DNA from: an uncultured Cohaesibacter sp.
GTDB lineage: Bacteria; Pseudomonadota; Alphaproteobacteria; Rhizobiales; Cohaesibacteraceae
Direction of reading: 5' to 3'
Length of the DNA stretch: 64,000 nucleotides
NCBI RefSeq assembly: GCF_963677725.1
Contig: NZ_OY782507.1
Coordinates: forward strand, 2,728,001 to 2,792,000
A model generated the notes under the pieces. It searched no databases. It had not been told where the DNA came from and saw nothing but the letters and a program-made list of their open reading frames with translations. The position numbers were made by a program, and so were the translations under genes. Positions 51,595 through 60,800 of this stretch are shown piece by piece; the first letter of the stretch is position 1, and the number at the start of each line of letters is the position of its first letter.

Positions 51595-52847
51595 GCATCA
51601 AGGTTTTGACCTTCGGGTGCCGCCTCAACAGCTACGAATCCGAAGTGATGAAGCAGCAGGCAAGCGAAGCGGGGCTCGACAATGCCATTTTGGTCAATAC
51701 CTGCGCGGTGACCAATGAGGCGGTGCGTCAGGCGCGTCAACAGATCCGCCGTGCCAAGCGCGACAATCCCAACGCCCGGATTATCGTAACCGGTTGTGCT
51801 GCACAGACTGAGAGCGAACGCTTTGCCTCAATGGATGAGGTGGATCTGGTGCTGGGCAACGACGATAAATTGAAGTCGGAAAGCTACCTCTCGGTGCCCG
51901 ATTTCGGTGTGCCGATGGCCGAGAAGATCCGGGTCAATGACATTATGAGCGTGCGGGAAACCGCGCTTCATTTGATTGACGGGCTGGAAGGGCGCGCCCG
52001 CGCCTTCGTCCAGATTCAGAATGGCTGCGATCACCGCTGTACCTTCTGCATCATTCCCTTTGGCCGTGGCAACAGCCGCTCGGTTGCAATGGGACCGGTG
52101 GTTGATCAGATCGCCAAGCTGGTCGATAACGGCTATCGTGAAGTGGTTCTGACCGGGGTTGATATCACATCCTATGGGGCTGATCTGCCCGGGGAGCCAA
52201 AGCTGGGCTCGCTGGTCAAATCGATCCTCAAGCATGTGCCTTCGCTGGAGCGCTTGCGGATTTCGTCGATCGACTCGGTTGAGGCCGATCCGGATCTGAT
52301 GGACTGCATCGCCAATGAAGCGCGGCTCATGCCGCATTTGCATCTGTCCTTGCAGTCGGGTGACAATATGATCCTCAAGCGCATGAAGCGTCGTCATGAC
52401 AGGGATCATTCGATTGCTTTCTGCAAGGAGGTGCGGGCCCTGCGGCCTGATATGGTGTTCGGGGCGGATATCATTGTCGGCTTTCCAACCGAAACCGAAG
52501 ACATGTTCCAGCGCAGCCTTGATATTGTCGAGGAATGCGATCTGACGCATTTGCATGTCTTTCCTTTTTCGGCTCGACCCGGTACACCTGCAGCGCGGAT
52601 GCCTGCGGTCAAGGGACCTGTGATCCGCGAGCGGGCGCAGCGCCTGCGCGAGGCGGGCGAAGCCGCTCTTAAGCGGCATTTGCAGGGCCAGATCGGGCGG
52701 GATGTGCAGTTGCTGGTCGAGCGCAATGGTTTGGCCCGCACCGAGCAATTTACCCTGACCGAGATCGATTTTGGCGAGCCGGGGGATATCGTTCCTGCCC
52801 GGATCGCAGATGCGACCCATCGCCATTTGCTGGCTGTCGGGATTTGA
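51591..52847 (+). CDS. mtaB: tRNA t6A37 methylthiotransferase MtaB
   Basis: The 418-residue radical-SAM enzyme adds a methylthio group to t6A at position 37 of tRNA. The N-terminal UPF0004 domain has three cysteines ([28 protein letters not shown]) for the auxiliary iron-sulfur cluster. The radical-SAM cluster motif is [17 protein letters not shown] (CxxxCxxC, near 150), followed by [12 protein letters not shown]. The TRAM domain is at the C-terminus. MtaB is preferred over MiaB or RimO because the protein is short and has the GCRLN start. The dapF neighbour is conserved in Rhizobiales. Confidence 0.9.
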   Translation: MSIKVLTFGCRLNSYESEVMKQQASEAGLDNAILVNTCAVTNEAVRQARQQIRRAKRDNPNARIIVTGCAAQTESERFASMDEVDLVLGNDDKLKSESYLSVPDFGVPMAEKIRVNDIMSVRETALHLIDGLEGRARAFVQIQNGCDHRCTFCIIPFGRGNSRSVAMGPVVDQIAKLVDNGYREVVLTGVDITSYGADLPGEPKLGSLVKSILKHVPSLERLRISSIDSVEADPDLMDCIANEARLMPHLHLSLQSGDNMILKRMKRRHDRDHSIAFCKEVRALRPDMVFGADIIVGFPTETEDMFQRSLDIVEECDLTHLHVFPFSARPGTPAARMPAVKGPVIRERAQRLREAGEAALKRHLQGQIGRDVQLLVERNGLARTEQFTLTEIDFGEPGDIVPARIADATHRHLLAVGI

Positions 52848-52903
52848 AGATGTGATGGCCCGGTCTGATGGCTGGAGTCTGAAGTGACAAAAGGAGTGGG
52901 AGC

Positions 52904-54340
52904 ATGGCCAAACAAGGAAAACTTTCGCGTTTTCTGTTCGGGTCTTATGACAAGGCCCCAGATGCGACCCCTGAGGAAGCGACCTCTAAGGATGAGGCCC
53001 CAAATGCGGCCCCCGATGATGAGGCTGCAAAGGATGCTGCCGCAGAACAGGCCCCCGAAGCATCTGATAAACCGGACGCGCCTGAGGTGGATAAGGACGA
53101 TGAGGCTGTTCCTTTTGAGGCCCCGACTGGTGAGGGTGCCGTCGAAGTGCCAGATGAAGCCTCAGATGAAGCCTCAGATGAAGCCCCAGATGATGCACCG
53201 GCAGAGGCTTCTGTTGATGGTCCTGTACTGGCGCCCGATGTTGAGACGGTTGAAGCGGACAGTGTCCCAGAAACCGATGTCCCACAGACGGATGCTCCGG
53301 ATCCTGTTGTTCCAGATCTCGTTGTTGCAGATCCCGCCATTGAAGCGCCGATTGTTGCCGAGGCGATCGCAACGCAGCCAGAGACACTGGAGCCAGAAAT
53401 ATCGGAACCAGAGAAGAAGTTGTCCTGGTTTGAGCGCCTTAAGCAGGGTCTGTCCCGCTCGTCAGGGGCACTTGGGGAAGGGATCAGCGCCATTTTCACC
53501 AAGCGCAAGCTTGATGATGATACGTTGCAGGATCTTGAAGACATCCTCATTCAGGCCGACCTTGGGGTTGAAACCGCGATGGCGATTACCGATCGCCTGT
53601 CTGACGGTCGCTACAACAAGGAAGTGAGTGACCAAGAGGTGAAAACCATTCTGGCCGACGAGGTGGAAGCTGTCTTGCGCCCGGTTGCCCAGCCTTTGGT
53701 TGTCACCAAGCCTGAAAGCGGCCCGCATGTGATCCTGATGATTGGCGTGAATGGTGCAGGCAAGACCACGACCATTGGCAAGCTGGCGCAAAAGCTCGGA
53801 GATGAAGGCAAGAAGGTCATGCTGGCAGCTGGCGATACGTTCCGTGCTGCAGCCATTGACCAGCTGAAGGTCTGGGGTGAGCGCACCGGCTGTCCTGTCA
53901 TCGCCCGCGATGTGGGATCGGATGCGGCGGGCCTTGCCTATGACGCGATGCAGGAAGCCAAGGCAGCTGACATGGATGTGTTGATGATCGACACCGCCGG
54001 ACGCTTGCAGAACCGCACCGAGCTTATGGATGAGCTGCAGAAAATTGTCCGGGTGATCAAGAAGCATGACGAGCAGGCCCCGCATTCGGTGCTGCTGGTG
54101 CTTGATGCGACCACCGGGCAAAATGCACTCAATCAGGTGGAAGTCTTCAAGAAAATGGCAGGCGTGACCGGTCTTGTCATGACCAAACTGGATGGCACCG
54201 CACGTGGTGGTATTCTGGTGGCCATTTCTGCCAAGCATAAGGTGCCGGTGCATTTTATCGGTATCGGTGAGCGGGTTGAAGATCTCGAGCCATTTGAAAG
54301 CGGTGACTTTGCACGAGTCATTGCCGGTCTTGCGGGCTAA
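52904..54340 (+). CDS. ftsY: Signal recognition particle receptor FtsY
   Basis: The 478-residue SRP receptor has an acidic, Ala/Glu/Asp/Pro-rich N-terminal region (about 10-155), which is long for FtsY and built partly from tandem 12-bp repeats at 53151-53186. The N domain follows ([20 protein letters not shown]). The GTPase G domain has P-loop [20 protein letters not shown] and [10 protein letters not shown], with the insertion [10 protein letters not shown]-type segment (here [15 protein letters not shown]). It brings SRP-ribosome complexes to the Sec translocon at the inner membrane. The gene is followed by yciB. Confidence 0.96.
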   Translation: MAKQGKLSRFLFGSYDKAPDATPEEATSKDEAPNAAPDDEAAKDAAAEQAPEASDKPDAPEVDKDDEAVPFEAPTGEGAVEVPDEASDEASDEAPDDAPAEASVDGPVLAPDVETVEADSVPETDVPQTDAPDPVVPDLVVADPAIEAPIVAEAIATQPETLEPEISEPEKKLSWFERLKQGLSRSSGALGEGISAIFTKRKLDDDTLQDLEDILIQADLGVETAMAITDRLSDGRYNKEVSDQEVKTILADEVEAVLRPVAQPLVVTKPESGPHVILMIGVNGAGKTTTIGKLAQKLGDEGKKVMLAAGDTFRAAAIDQLKVWGERTGCPVIARDVGSDAAGLAYDAMQEAKAADMDVLMIDTAGRLQNRTELMDELQKIVRVIKKHDEQAPHSVLLVLDATTGQNALNQVEVFKKMAGVTGLVMTKLDGTARGGILVAISAKHKVPVHFIGIGERVEDLEPFESGDFARVIAGLAG

Positions 54341-54410
54341 TCGGGCTGTGTGAGAGAGACCGAAGGGCGACAAAAGAAATCCAAACAAGCCAAGTGAGCG
54401 AATAAGATAT

Positions 54411-55052
54411 ATGGATCAGTCAAACAAACCAGAAAGCAACCCGCCATCCAAACAGGCCGAGAGCGGTCAGCTGTTGAAGCTGGCGCTGGAGCTTGGGCCA
54501 CTGATCGTGTTCTTCTTTGCCAATGCGCGCGGTGAGGCGATTGCCAATTGGATGGGGATCGGCATGAAGCCAATCTTCCTTGCTACGGCTGCCTTCATGG
54601 TTGCGACGATCCTGTCGCTGGCGGTTTCTCGGGTGAAATTTGGCAAACTGCCGGTGATGCCAATGGTGTCCGGAGTGGTTGTGTTTGTCTTTGGCGGGCT
54701 GACGCTCTATTTGCAGGACGATACCTTCATCAAGATGAAGCCGACCATCGTCAATACCTTGTTTGGCACGGCGCTGCTGGTTGGGCTGCTGTTTGGCAAA
54801 AGCTTGCTTGGCTATGTGTTTGACTCTGTTTTCCAGCTGAATGAAGAAGGCTGGCGCATCCTGACCCGTCGCTGGGGGGTGTTCTTCTTCTTTCTGGCGA
54901 TTGTCAATGAAGTGGTCTGGCGCAATTTTTCGACAGACATGTGGGTCAATTTCAAGGTCTTCGGGGTGATGCCGATCACGATGATTTTCGGGGCCTTCCA
55001 GATGCCCTTGCTGACCCGCTATGCGCCAGAGGAAAGCAAGCAGCAATCCTGA
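54411..55052 (+). CDS. yciB: Inner membrane-spanning protein YciB (septation protein A)
   Basis: The 213-residue protein has five or six membrane segments and the YciB/IspZ hallmarks: [57 protein letters not shown] and [16 protein letters not shown]. It is linked to envelope and division-related complexes in E. coli and Shigella, but its chemistry is unknown. It follows ftsY by 70 bp and is closed by a terminator. Confidence 0.93.
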   Translation: MDQSNKPESNPPSKQAESGQLLKLALELGPLIVFFFANARGEAIANWMGIGMKPIFLATAAFMVATILSLAVSRVKFGKLPVMPMVSGVVVFVFGGLTLYLQDDTFIKMKPTIVNTLFGTALLVGLLFGKSLLGYVFDSVFQLNEEGWRILTRRWGVFFFFLAIVNEVVWRNFSTDMWVNFKVFGVMPITMIFGAFQMPLLTRYAPEESKQQS

Positions 55053-55077
55053 CGCACAGTATCATTGCCTACCAATG

Positions 55078-55106
55078 AAAAAAGGGCCCTTTGCGGGCCC
55101 TTTTGT
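55078..55106. terminator. Bidirectional terminator between yciB and ccmG
   Basis: AAAAGGGCCC (55080-55089) and GGGCCCTTTT (55095-55104) form a 10-bp stem with loop TTTGC. A-rich and T-rich flanks allow termination from both sides. Confidence 0.9.
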
Positions 55107-55142
55107 GTGTGATGCGGTGCATCATATCGCGATCATTGGAGA

Positions 55143-55790
55143 TCATTTTTCGGCCAGAATGGCTTCGAGTTTCGGCATGAAACTCTCGCTCAGCGAGCGC
55201 GGTGTCAGAGCGCCAATATGCTTGTGCCGGATGATGCCCTTGCGGTCGACAATGAAGGTTTCCGGTGCGCCATAGACGCCCCAGTCAATGCCGGTGCGGC
55301 CGGAAACATCCATGCCAACGGCGTCGAACGGATTGCCATGATTGCCGAGGAAACGGGCGGAGTTGGCCGGTTCGTCCTTATAGGCCAGACCCACAAGCTC
55401 GAAGCGTTTGTCCTTGGTCATTTGCAGCAGGATCGGATGTTCGTCGCGGCAGGTCGGGCACCAGGATGCCCAGACATTGACAACCGAGACCTTGCCCTTG
55501 AGATCTGCTGTCTTGAAGCCCGGAAGTGCGCCTTGATCCGGACGGACGATGCCAAATTTTGCGTCCAGAGCCGGCAGGTCAAAGGTTGGGGCAGGCTTGT
55601 TGATCAGCACCGAGGGGACTTCGTTGGGATTGTTGCCAAATTTCATCTGGTAGGCGAAGAGGCCTGCCATGCCGACAAAAATGATCAGCGGCAGCAGGAT
55701 CAACAGATTGATACCGCCTTTTTTAGGCGCCTCCTGATCCGTGTCGTCTGAAGGGTCGGCGTCATTGATAGTGTCTGGTTTATCGCTCAT
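55143..55790 (-). CDS. ccmG: Cytochrome c maturation thiol-disulfide protein CcmG (DsbE)
   Basis: The 215-residue protein has a cytoplasmic acidic tail, one N-terminal membrane anchor (INLLILLPLIIFVGMAGLFAY) and a periplasmic thioredoxin domain. The active site is WASWCPTCRDEHP and the family GVYGAPETFIVDRKG segment is present. It reduces apocytochrome c or CcmH for haem attachment. It follows ccmD by 18 bp and is the last gene of the visible ccm operon. No ccmE, ccmF or ccmH is in the window, so these must lie elsewhere. Confidence 0.94.
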   Translation of the reverse strand: MSDKPDTINDADPSDDTDQEAPKKGGINLLILLPLIIFVGMAGLFAYQMKFGNNPNEVPSVLINKPAPTFDLPALDAKFGIVRPDQGALPGFKTADLKGKVSVVNVWASWCPTCRDEHPILLQMTKDKRFELVGLAYKDEPANSARFLGNHGNPFDAVGMDVSGRTGIDWGVYGAPETFIVDRKGIIRHKHIGALTPRSLSESFMPKLEAILAEK

Positions 55791-55808
55791 GGCTGTCGTC
55801 TTGATCGC

Positions 55809-55991
55809 TTAATGGGAGGAAGAAGGGGATGCGCGGCGGGCTGAGCGGCGCTTGATGCCGCGTGCTTCCAGCTCGGCCAGAGCCTTGGCCTGCGTGCGGC
55901 CATCGATGATGACCCAGAGGATCAGCAGGGCGATGGTGGCGAGGGTGACGCCATAGGAGGCGATGATGAAACCTGCATAATTGCCAAACAT
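55809..55991 (-). CDS. ccmD: Haem exporter protein CcmD
   Basis: This small protein of 60 residues has one membrane segment (ASYGVTLATIALLILWVI) followed by a basic tail (KRRSARRAS), the standard CcmD layout. It links CcmC to the CcmAB ABC transporter and helps release holo-CcmE. Its methionine at 55991 fits the family start (MFGNYAGFI). It lies between ccmC and ccmG. A longer frame upstream is open but overlaps ccmC. Confidence 0.9.
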   Translation of the reverse strand: MFGNYAGFIIASYGVTLATIALLILWVIIDGRTQAKALAELEARGIKRRSARRASPSSSH

Positions 55992-56010
55992 GCTGTCTGT
56001 CTCCTGCTTC

Positions 56011-56832
56011 CTAGTTGGACGGTGCGGGATTTTGCCCCGCTGGGGTGGCACGCGAGGCGGCGACCGCACCATTGCCTGAGGCGACGGCGCGGGCGGCCTG
56101 CATTTGCATGGTGCGAATGCGGCGGCGCAGGATTTCATTTTTCATTGCCTTGAAGTGCAAGGCGGTGAAAAGCAGGGTAAAGGCCAAGGCCATCACCAAA
56201 AGCGGGATCAGGATCGAGACGTGAATTTTGGGTCCGTCAAGGGTCAATACGCTGGCGGGCTGGTGCAGAGTGCTCCACCAGTCAACCGAGAATTTGATGA
56301 TCGGGATATTGATGAAGCCGACCAGCGTCAGAATGGCTGCGGCCTTGCCCGCCCGGATTGGGTCGTCAATGGTGCGCCAGAGTGCCATCAGCCCCAGATA
56401 GATGATCAGCAGAACCAGCATTGAGGTGAGGCGGGCATCCCAGACCCACCAGGTGCCCCACATGGGTTTGCCCCAGAGGCTACCGGTGATGAGCGAGAGA
56501 AAGGTGAAGGCTGCGCCCAAGGGGCCTGCGGCCTTGGCCGAGACGTCGGCAAGCGGGTGCTTCCAGACCAAGGTGCCCAAGGAGGCGATGGTCATCACCA
56601 TATAGGCGAACATGGCCAGCCAGGCCGCGGGCACATGGATGAACATGATCTTGACCGTTGCACCTTGCTGATAATCATCCGGTGCGTAGAAAAAGGTCAG
56701 ATAGAGACCCGCAGCGAAAGCCACGACCGTCAGGATGATGAGCGGCGTCATGATCTTGTCGAGGATCGACAAGAAACGTGTCGGATTTGCCAGATCCCAA
56801 ATGCTGAAGGGCTTCTTCTGCGTCATTGTCAT
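56011..56832 (-). CDS. ccmC: Haem exporter protein CcmC
   Basis: The 273-residue protein has six membrane segments and the tryptophan-rich haem-handling motif WGKPMWGTWWVWDARL. The haem-ligating histidines occur in the segments MFIHVPAAWLAMF and WWSTLHQPASVL. It delivers haem to CcmE. The N-terminal 30 residues and the C-terminal alanine-rich tail are longer than in E. coli CcmC. A 276-bp gap lies between it and ccmB, whereas ccmB and ccmA overlap. The start may be 56832 or 56826. Confidence 0.94.
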   Translation of the reverse strand: MTMTQKKPFSIWDLANPTRFLSILDKIMTPLIILTVVAFAAGLYLTFFYAPDDYQQGATVKIMFIHVPAAWLAMFAYMVMTIASLGTLVWKHPLADVSAKAAGPLGAAFTFLSLITGSLWGKPMWGTWWVWDARLTSMLVLLIIYLGLMALWRTIDDPIRAGKAAAILTLVGFINIPIIKFSVDWWSTLHQPASVLTLDGPKIHVSILIPLLVMALAFTLLFTALHFKAMKNEILRRRIRTMQMQAARAVASGNGAVAASRATPAGQNPAPSN

Positions 56833-57108
56833 GCCTGATTCCTGCGTTCAAACCTGCTGCAAGCCATGTGCGGATCACAGGATCCGTGTCTGCGTGTCAC
56901 CCCTGCAATCGGGTGTTTGGAGTGCGTCACTGCGGCTTGTGGCTTGCTCTCCCTTTGCCCGGCCAATGGTCGGTTGGTCGAGATTGATCGATGATTATGG
57001 CGGAAGCTTGCTTTCCGCCTTGACCAATATCATGTGTCTGGCCACTGGCGGATTACGATTTCGTAAGAAAGGCGCACGGGGTGCGATTCCTTTGGCTAAT
57101 CTATTTGG

Positions 57109-57777
57109 TCATTCCTGCGCATTCCGCAAGGCCGCCGCCGCCGCAATCGGGCCGACAACCAGTGACATAAGCGACAAGGCGCATAGAATGTAGAAGGGTG
57201 TGTCAAACGGCGCCGGATCGGTGACCGCGCCGACCGATGCGCTGACACCGAATATAAGGATCGGGATGGTCAGCGGCAGAATCAGAATCGACAAAAGCAG
57301 GCCGCCGCGGCGCAAAATGACTGTCAGTGCCGCCCCGATTGCCCCGATCAGGGTGAGGGCCGGGGTGCCGACCAGCAAGGTGGCGGTGACCGCCGCGATG
57401 CCAATGGGCTCCAGATTGAGAAACAGCGACAGGAGCGGGGTTGCCAGCACCAGGGGCAGGCCGGTGGCGATCCATTGGGCGGCGCATTTGACCAGCACCA
57501 TCAGTTCGAGCGGATGGTCGCCCAGCAGCAACAGATCAAGCGAGCCATCTTCCTGATCGGCCTGAAACAGGCGATCCAGTCCCAACAGAGTGGCGAGTAA
57601 GGCGCCGATCCACAGAATGGCAGGGCCCAGCCGTCCCAGGAGGTTGAGGTCCGGGCCGACAGCAAAGGGGAAGACGGTGACCACGATGAGGAAAAACAGC
57701 ACCCCCATCAAGGCCCCGCCGCCAATGCGCACCGACAGTCTCAATTCACGCACAAAGAGGGCTCCCATCGCGCTCAT
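57109..57777 (-). CDS. ccmB: Haem ABC exporter permease CcmB
   Basis: The 222-residue protein has six membrane segments and the CcmB-type opening LFVRELRLSVRIGGG and middle DGSLDLLLLGDHPLELMVLVK. With CcmA it forms an ATP-driven complex that releases haem-loaded CcmE. It overlaps the ccmA stop by four bases, so the two are coupled. The C-terminus follows the expected length of about 220. Confidence 0.92.
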   Translation of the reverse strand: MSAMGALFVRELRLSVRIGGGALMGVLFFLIVVTVFPFAVGPDLNLLGRLGPAILWIGALLATLLGLDRLFQADQEDGSLDLLLLGDHPLELMVLVKCAAQWIATGLPLVLATPLLSLFLNLEPIGIAAVTATLLVGTPALTLIGAIGAALTVILRRGGLLLSILILPLTIPILIFGVSASVGAVTDPAPFDTPFYILCALSLMSLVVGPIAAAAALRNAQE

Positions 57778-58439
57778 GCCTCGATCTCCTCATGTGTGTC
57801 GCTGTCGTCAGTGAATTCATCTTTCAGATCATCGGCCTGATTGCGGTCCAGATGGAGGCGATCCGGATTGAGCAGGCCCAGTGGCGCGTGGGTGGCGGCA
57901 ATGATCAGCCCGCCTTCGGCCAGATGATCGGCCATCAATTCTTCAAGCTTGCGTTCAGAGGCGATATCAAGGGCTGAGGTCGGCTCATCAAGCAGCCACA
58001 AAGGCCTGTGGCAGACCAGAAGGCGCGACAGCGACAGGCGACGGCGCTGACCGGCGGAGAGGTAAGCGGCTGGCATGTCCATCAGATCGGCAAGATCGAC
58101 CAGCTCGAGCGCGTCAAAGGCGCTGCGGGTGGCATGGCCATAATAAGCCTGCCAAAAATCGAGATTTTCCTTGAGCGTGAAGGCGGGTTTGATGGCATCG
58201 GTATGGCCGAAATAATGGGCTTGTTGACCGACCGCTATCTCTCCGTCGCCACCTTCCAGATGCATGCCGCCCATATGGGCGCGCACCAGACCGGCCAACG
58301 TGCGCAGCAGGGAGGATTTGCCAATGCCATTGGGGCCGGTGACCACAAGCGCCTTGCCGCCCTCCAGCGTGAAGCTGACATTCTCCAGCACCGGACGTCC
58401 GCCCCGGATGCATCCCAGCCCGTCCACGATCAATCGCAT
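57774..58439 (-). CDS. ccmA: Haem ABC exporter ATPase CcmA
   Basis: The 221-residue ATPase carries Walker A VTGPNGIGKSSLLR (about 33-46), signature YLSAGQRRRLSLSRLL, and Walker B PLWLLDEPTSALD. The tail contains a short acidic extension. It heads the ccmABCDG series, which is leftward. The 387-bp upstream region to the GNAT gene should hold the operon promoter. Confidence 0.94.
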   Translation of the reverse strand: MRLIVDGLGCIRGGRPVLENVSFTLEGGKALVVTGPNGIGKSSLLRTLAGLVRAHMGGMHLEGGDGEIAVGQQAHYFGHTDAIKPAFTLKENLDFWQAYYGHATRSAFDALELVDLADLMDMPAAYLSAGQRRRLSLSRLLVCHRPLWLLDEPTSALDIASERKLEELMADHLAEGGLIIAATHAPLGLLNPDRLHLDRNQADDLKDEFTDDSDTHEEIEA

Positions 58440-58826
58440 GATGGTCCCTCGATTATCGACCTCGCTTTGAAGGTCTCTTTTCTTTCATCCCTAAAGATAG
58501 GACATGTCGTCGCCTTGATTTTCATCATATGGACGAAAAGAAGCGGATCGGAAAGGAAAAAAGCGGACCCAAGGACACTTCGTTCGGTTTTCATTGCTTT
58601 GCCTGTTCTTGTCGGGACTGGCTGATTGGTGTATTTGTCTTGGCAGGAAAAAACAGCATCAGGAGTTTTGATGTCCCGGTAACAGGTTGAAGCCAGATTG
58701 GCTTTCAGATGATCCATCTCATGGGCAGATCTCTGCATGTGGATGCGGTCAGGCTTCCGACAATTCTGTTTTGCCAACGGCGCCTGCAAACAGGCGACCG
58801 CATGGCATTTTATTGGGATATTCAAC
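58440..58826. other. Divergent region between ccmA and the GNAT gene
   Basis: This 387-bp stretch has no supportable gene; an open frame on the minus strand that crosses into ccmA has odd, Cys/His-rich composition and is rejected. Both divergent promoters should be here, but I see no clear consensus element. Confidence 0.3.
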
Positions 58827-59261
58827 ATGATCCGACTTTACAAAGATCAGGATACTGAAGCCGTCATTGCCTTGTGGCGCGCGGCCAGTGACTTGGCGCA
58901 CCCCTTCTTATCAAAGCAATTCCAAGACCGGGCCGAGATTCTGACCCGCGACATCTACCTCAAAATGGCCGAGACGTGGGTCTATGAGGTGGACGGTGCG
59001 GTCGTTGGCTTTATCGGTCTGCTTGAAATGGAACAGATATGGCATATTGGCGGGCTGTTTGTCCGGCCGGATTGGCATGGGCACGGCGTTGGCCGGGCGC
59101 TGGTTGATCACGCGGCCACGCTCAAGGGGCCGCTCTCGGTCGATGTCTTTGTCGACAATGCCATCGGTAGGGGTTTTTACAAAGCTTATGGTTTTACGGG
59201 GGACGAGCGCCATATCGATCCCCATTCCGGCTTTGAGCTGCTAAGGCTCACTGTGGGCTAA
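58827..59261 (+). CDS. GNAT-family N-acetyltransferase
   Basis: The 144-residue enzyme has the GNAT fold. It opens MIRLYKDQDTEAVIALWR. The acetyl-CoA loop is VRPDWHGHGVGRALVDHA (R/Q-x-x-G-x-G/A pattern), followed by SVDVFVDNAIGRGFYKAYGF. Members acetylate small amines or protein N-termini; the sequence resembles the YiaC/ElaA-like cluster with no fixed substrate. The start at 58827 gives a typical N-terminus; an upstream start would add residues of no recognisable type. A terminator follows. Confidence 0.85.
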   Translation: MIRLYKDQDTEAVIALWRAASDLAHPFLSKQFQDRAEILTRDIYLKMAETWVYEVDGAVVGFIGLLEMEQIWHIGGLFVRPDWHGHGVGRALVDHAATLKGPLSVDVFVDNAIGRGFYKAYGFTGDERHIDPHSGFELLRLTVG

Positions 59262-59278
59262 CGCACGCTGAAATCGAT

Positions 59279-59310
59279 AAACCCGGCCTCAGGGAGAGCC
59301 GGGTTTATTT
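59279..59310 (+). terminator. Terminator after the GNAT gene
   Basis: AAACCCGGC (59279-59287) and GCCGGGTTT (59298-59306) make a 9-bp stem; TTTATTT follows. Confidence 0.85.
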
Positions 59311-59378
59311 GCTTGCCTTACCCGCTTCTTGTCTGCAACACTGGGCCAAACCCACCTGTTTGCCGTGAGGCCTTTTCC

Positions 59379-60227
59379 ATGACCAGAGCTGCCCCTTCCG
59401 ACGCTGAAATGCGCCGGGCTGTGAAGCCCGTGATCTGTTATCCGACGGACACCTTGCCCAAGCCAGACATGGCGCTTTATGCCAAGGCCCGCGAGGGGGC
59501 GACAAAAGTAGCCGAGGTGATCATCCCGCCGCGCGAAGCGGCCGCGATTGAAGTGCCGGCTGGGCATTTCTTGCGCACGGTCTCGATTGAAGGGCCGCAG
59601 GTCGGCGATCTCAATCTGTTCAACAGCGCCGATTTGAGTGAGCGTCTTTTTACCGGCAAGACCCGTGCTCTTCACGGCACCCATGTAACGATTGGTGACC
59701 AACTCTGGTCGAACCTGCCCTATCTGCGCGCCCTCGCTACGGTGGTTGAAGATACGCTCAATTGGTATGGCATCGATGACTATGGCGGCTCGGTGCATGA
59801 CGTGATCGGGACGCGCTGTGATCCCTATACGGGCAAGCTCCTTGGTGGCACGGATTATCACCATTGTTGCCATTCGAACCTGACCCGCGCTCTGGCGGAT
59901 GCGCGGGCGCTGTCGCTCAAGGAGGCAGAGCGCCATGTGCATGATGTGCTTAATGTCTTCATGTGTACCGGCTTTACCCGCGATACGGGGCAATATTTCA
60001 TGAAGGCAAGTCCGGTGCGCCCCGGAGATTATCTGGAATTGTTTGCCGAAATTGATTTGCTGGCCGTGCAGAGCGCCTGTCCGGGTGGGGATTGTTCAGC
60101 CGTGCATTCAAGCGATGCTGCGCACTGTTATCCATTGAAGATGGAAGTCTACAAACCCCGTGACGGGGCGCTTGAGGGTTGGACCTCACCTGCCCTCAAC
60201 GCTTATGATCGCAGTCACGGGCGATAA
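59379..60227 (+). CDS. DUF1989 / urea carboxylase-associated family protein
   Basis: The 282-residue protein contains the DUF1989 core: IEVPAGHFLRTVSIEGPQVGDLNLFN, then TDYHHCCHSNLTRAL and FMKASPVRPGDYLELFAEIDLL. The late Cys-rich segment CPGGDCS is also typical. Members often accompany urea carboxylase, but no urea gene is nearby, so the role is open. The protein is cytoplasmic. The start at 59379 has GAGG upstream and gives the family length; the frame is open to 59313 without a ribosome site. Confidence 0.88.
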   Translation: MTRAAPSDAEMRRAVKPVICYPTDTLPKPDMALYAKAREGATKVAEVIIPPREAAAIEVPAGHFLRTVSIEGPQVGDLNLFNSADLSERLFTGKTRALHGTHVTIGDQLWSNLPYLRALATVVEDTLNWYGIDDYGGSVHDVIGTRCDPYTGKLLGGTDYHHCCHSNLTRALADARALSLKEAERHVHDVLNVFMCTGFTRDTGQYFMKASPVRPGDYLELFAEIDLLAVQSACPGGDCSAVHSSDAAHCYPLKMEVYKPRDGALEGWTSPALNAYDRSHGR

Positions 60228-60235
60228 GGGGGCGC

Positions 60236-60670
60236 CTAAAAAAGCGCAACGAGCGTCGCGCCTATGGCGATGAAGCCAACGCCGAGCCATCCTCCCACAG
60301 AGAGCTGTTCACCAAGGAAGAGCGCTCCGAAGATGGCGACGAGCACAACGCTCATTTTGTCTATGGGGGCAACCTGAGAGGCTTGCCCGATCTTGAGTGC
60401 CCGGAAATAGCAGATCCATGATGCGCCTGTTGCCAGACCAGAGAGGATCAGAAAGAGGGTTGATTTTGTTGATAGGCTCGAAAAGCTTTCCCAGCCTCCG
60501 GTGGCGCTGAGCATGATTGCGAGGGCCAGAAGAATCACAATTGTTCGCACAAAGGTGGCGAAATCTGACCCGATACCGGATACGCCTACTTTGGCAAAAA
60601 TGGCAGTCAATGCAGCAAAGCAGGCCGAAAGAATGGCCCAGAACTGCCAGGAAAACATCATATTTCTCAT
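60236..60670 (-). CDS. EamA-type small membrane transporter
   Basis: The 144-residue protein has four or five membrane segments and a single EamA domain: WAILSACFAALTAIFAKVGV, then LFLILSGLATGASWICYFRALKIGQASQVAPIDK, then ALFLGEQLSVGGWLGVGFI. Full-length drug/metabolite transporters have two such domains; this one has one and may work as a dimer. The start at 60670 has AGAGGAAACA upstream. It converges on the DUF1989 gene and is divergent from the YghZ-type reductase. Confidence 0.88.
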   Translation of the reverse strand: MRNMMFSWQFWAILSACFAALTAIFAKVGVSGIGSDFATFVRTIVILLALAIMLSATGGWESFSSLSTKSTLFLILSGLATGASWICYFRALKIGQASQVAPIDKMSVVLVAIFGALFLGEQLSVGGWLGVGFIAIGATLVALF

Positions 60671-60800
60671 TGTTTCCTCTTGCTTGCTGGAGTGCGAACT
60701 GCTTCGAAATTGAGAGACTGGAATTTTGTGAGCTCTTGGGTGCTTTGACAAGCGCCAATCTGCTAGGGTCGCAATGAATATGAACGTTAAAGGTATCACT

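Noticed and set aside
51828-52826. A 332-codon open frame opposite mtaB
   Set aside because: It is antisense to a clear radical-SAM gene and shows no motif.
58430-58828. A possible gene on the minus strand upstream of ccmA
   Set aside because: It overlaps the ccmA start, has no ribosome site and has unusual Cys/His/Met-rich composition with no motif.
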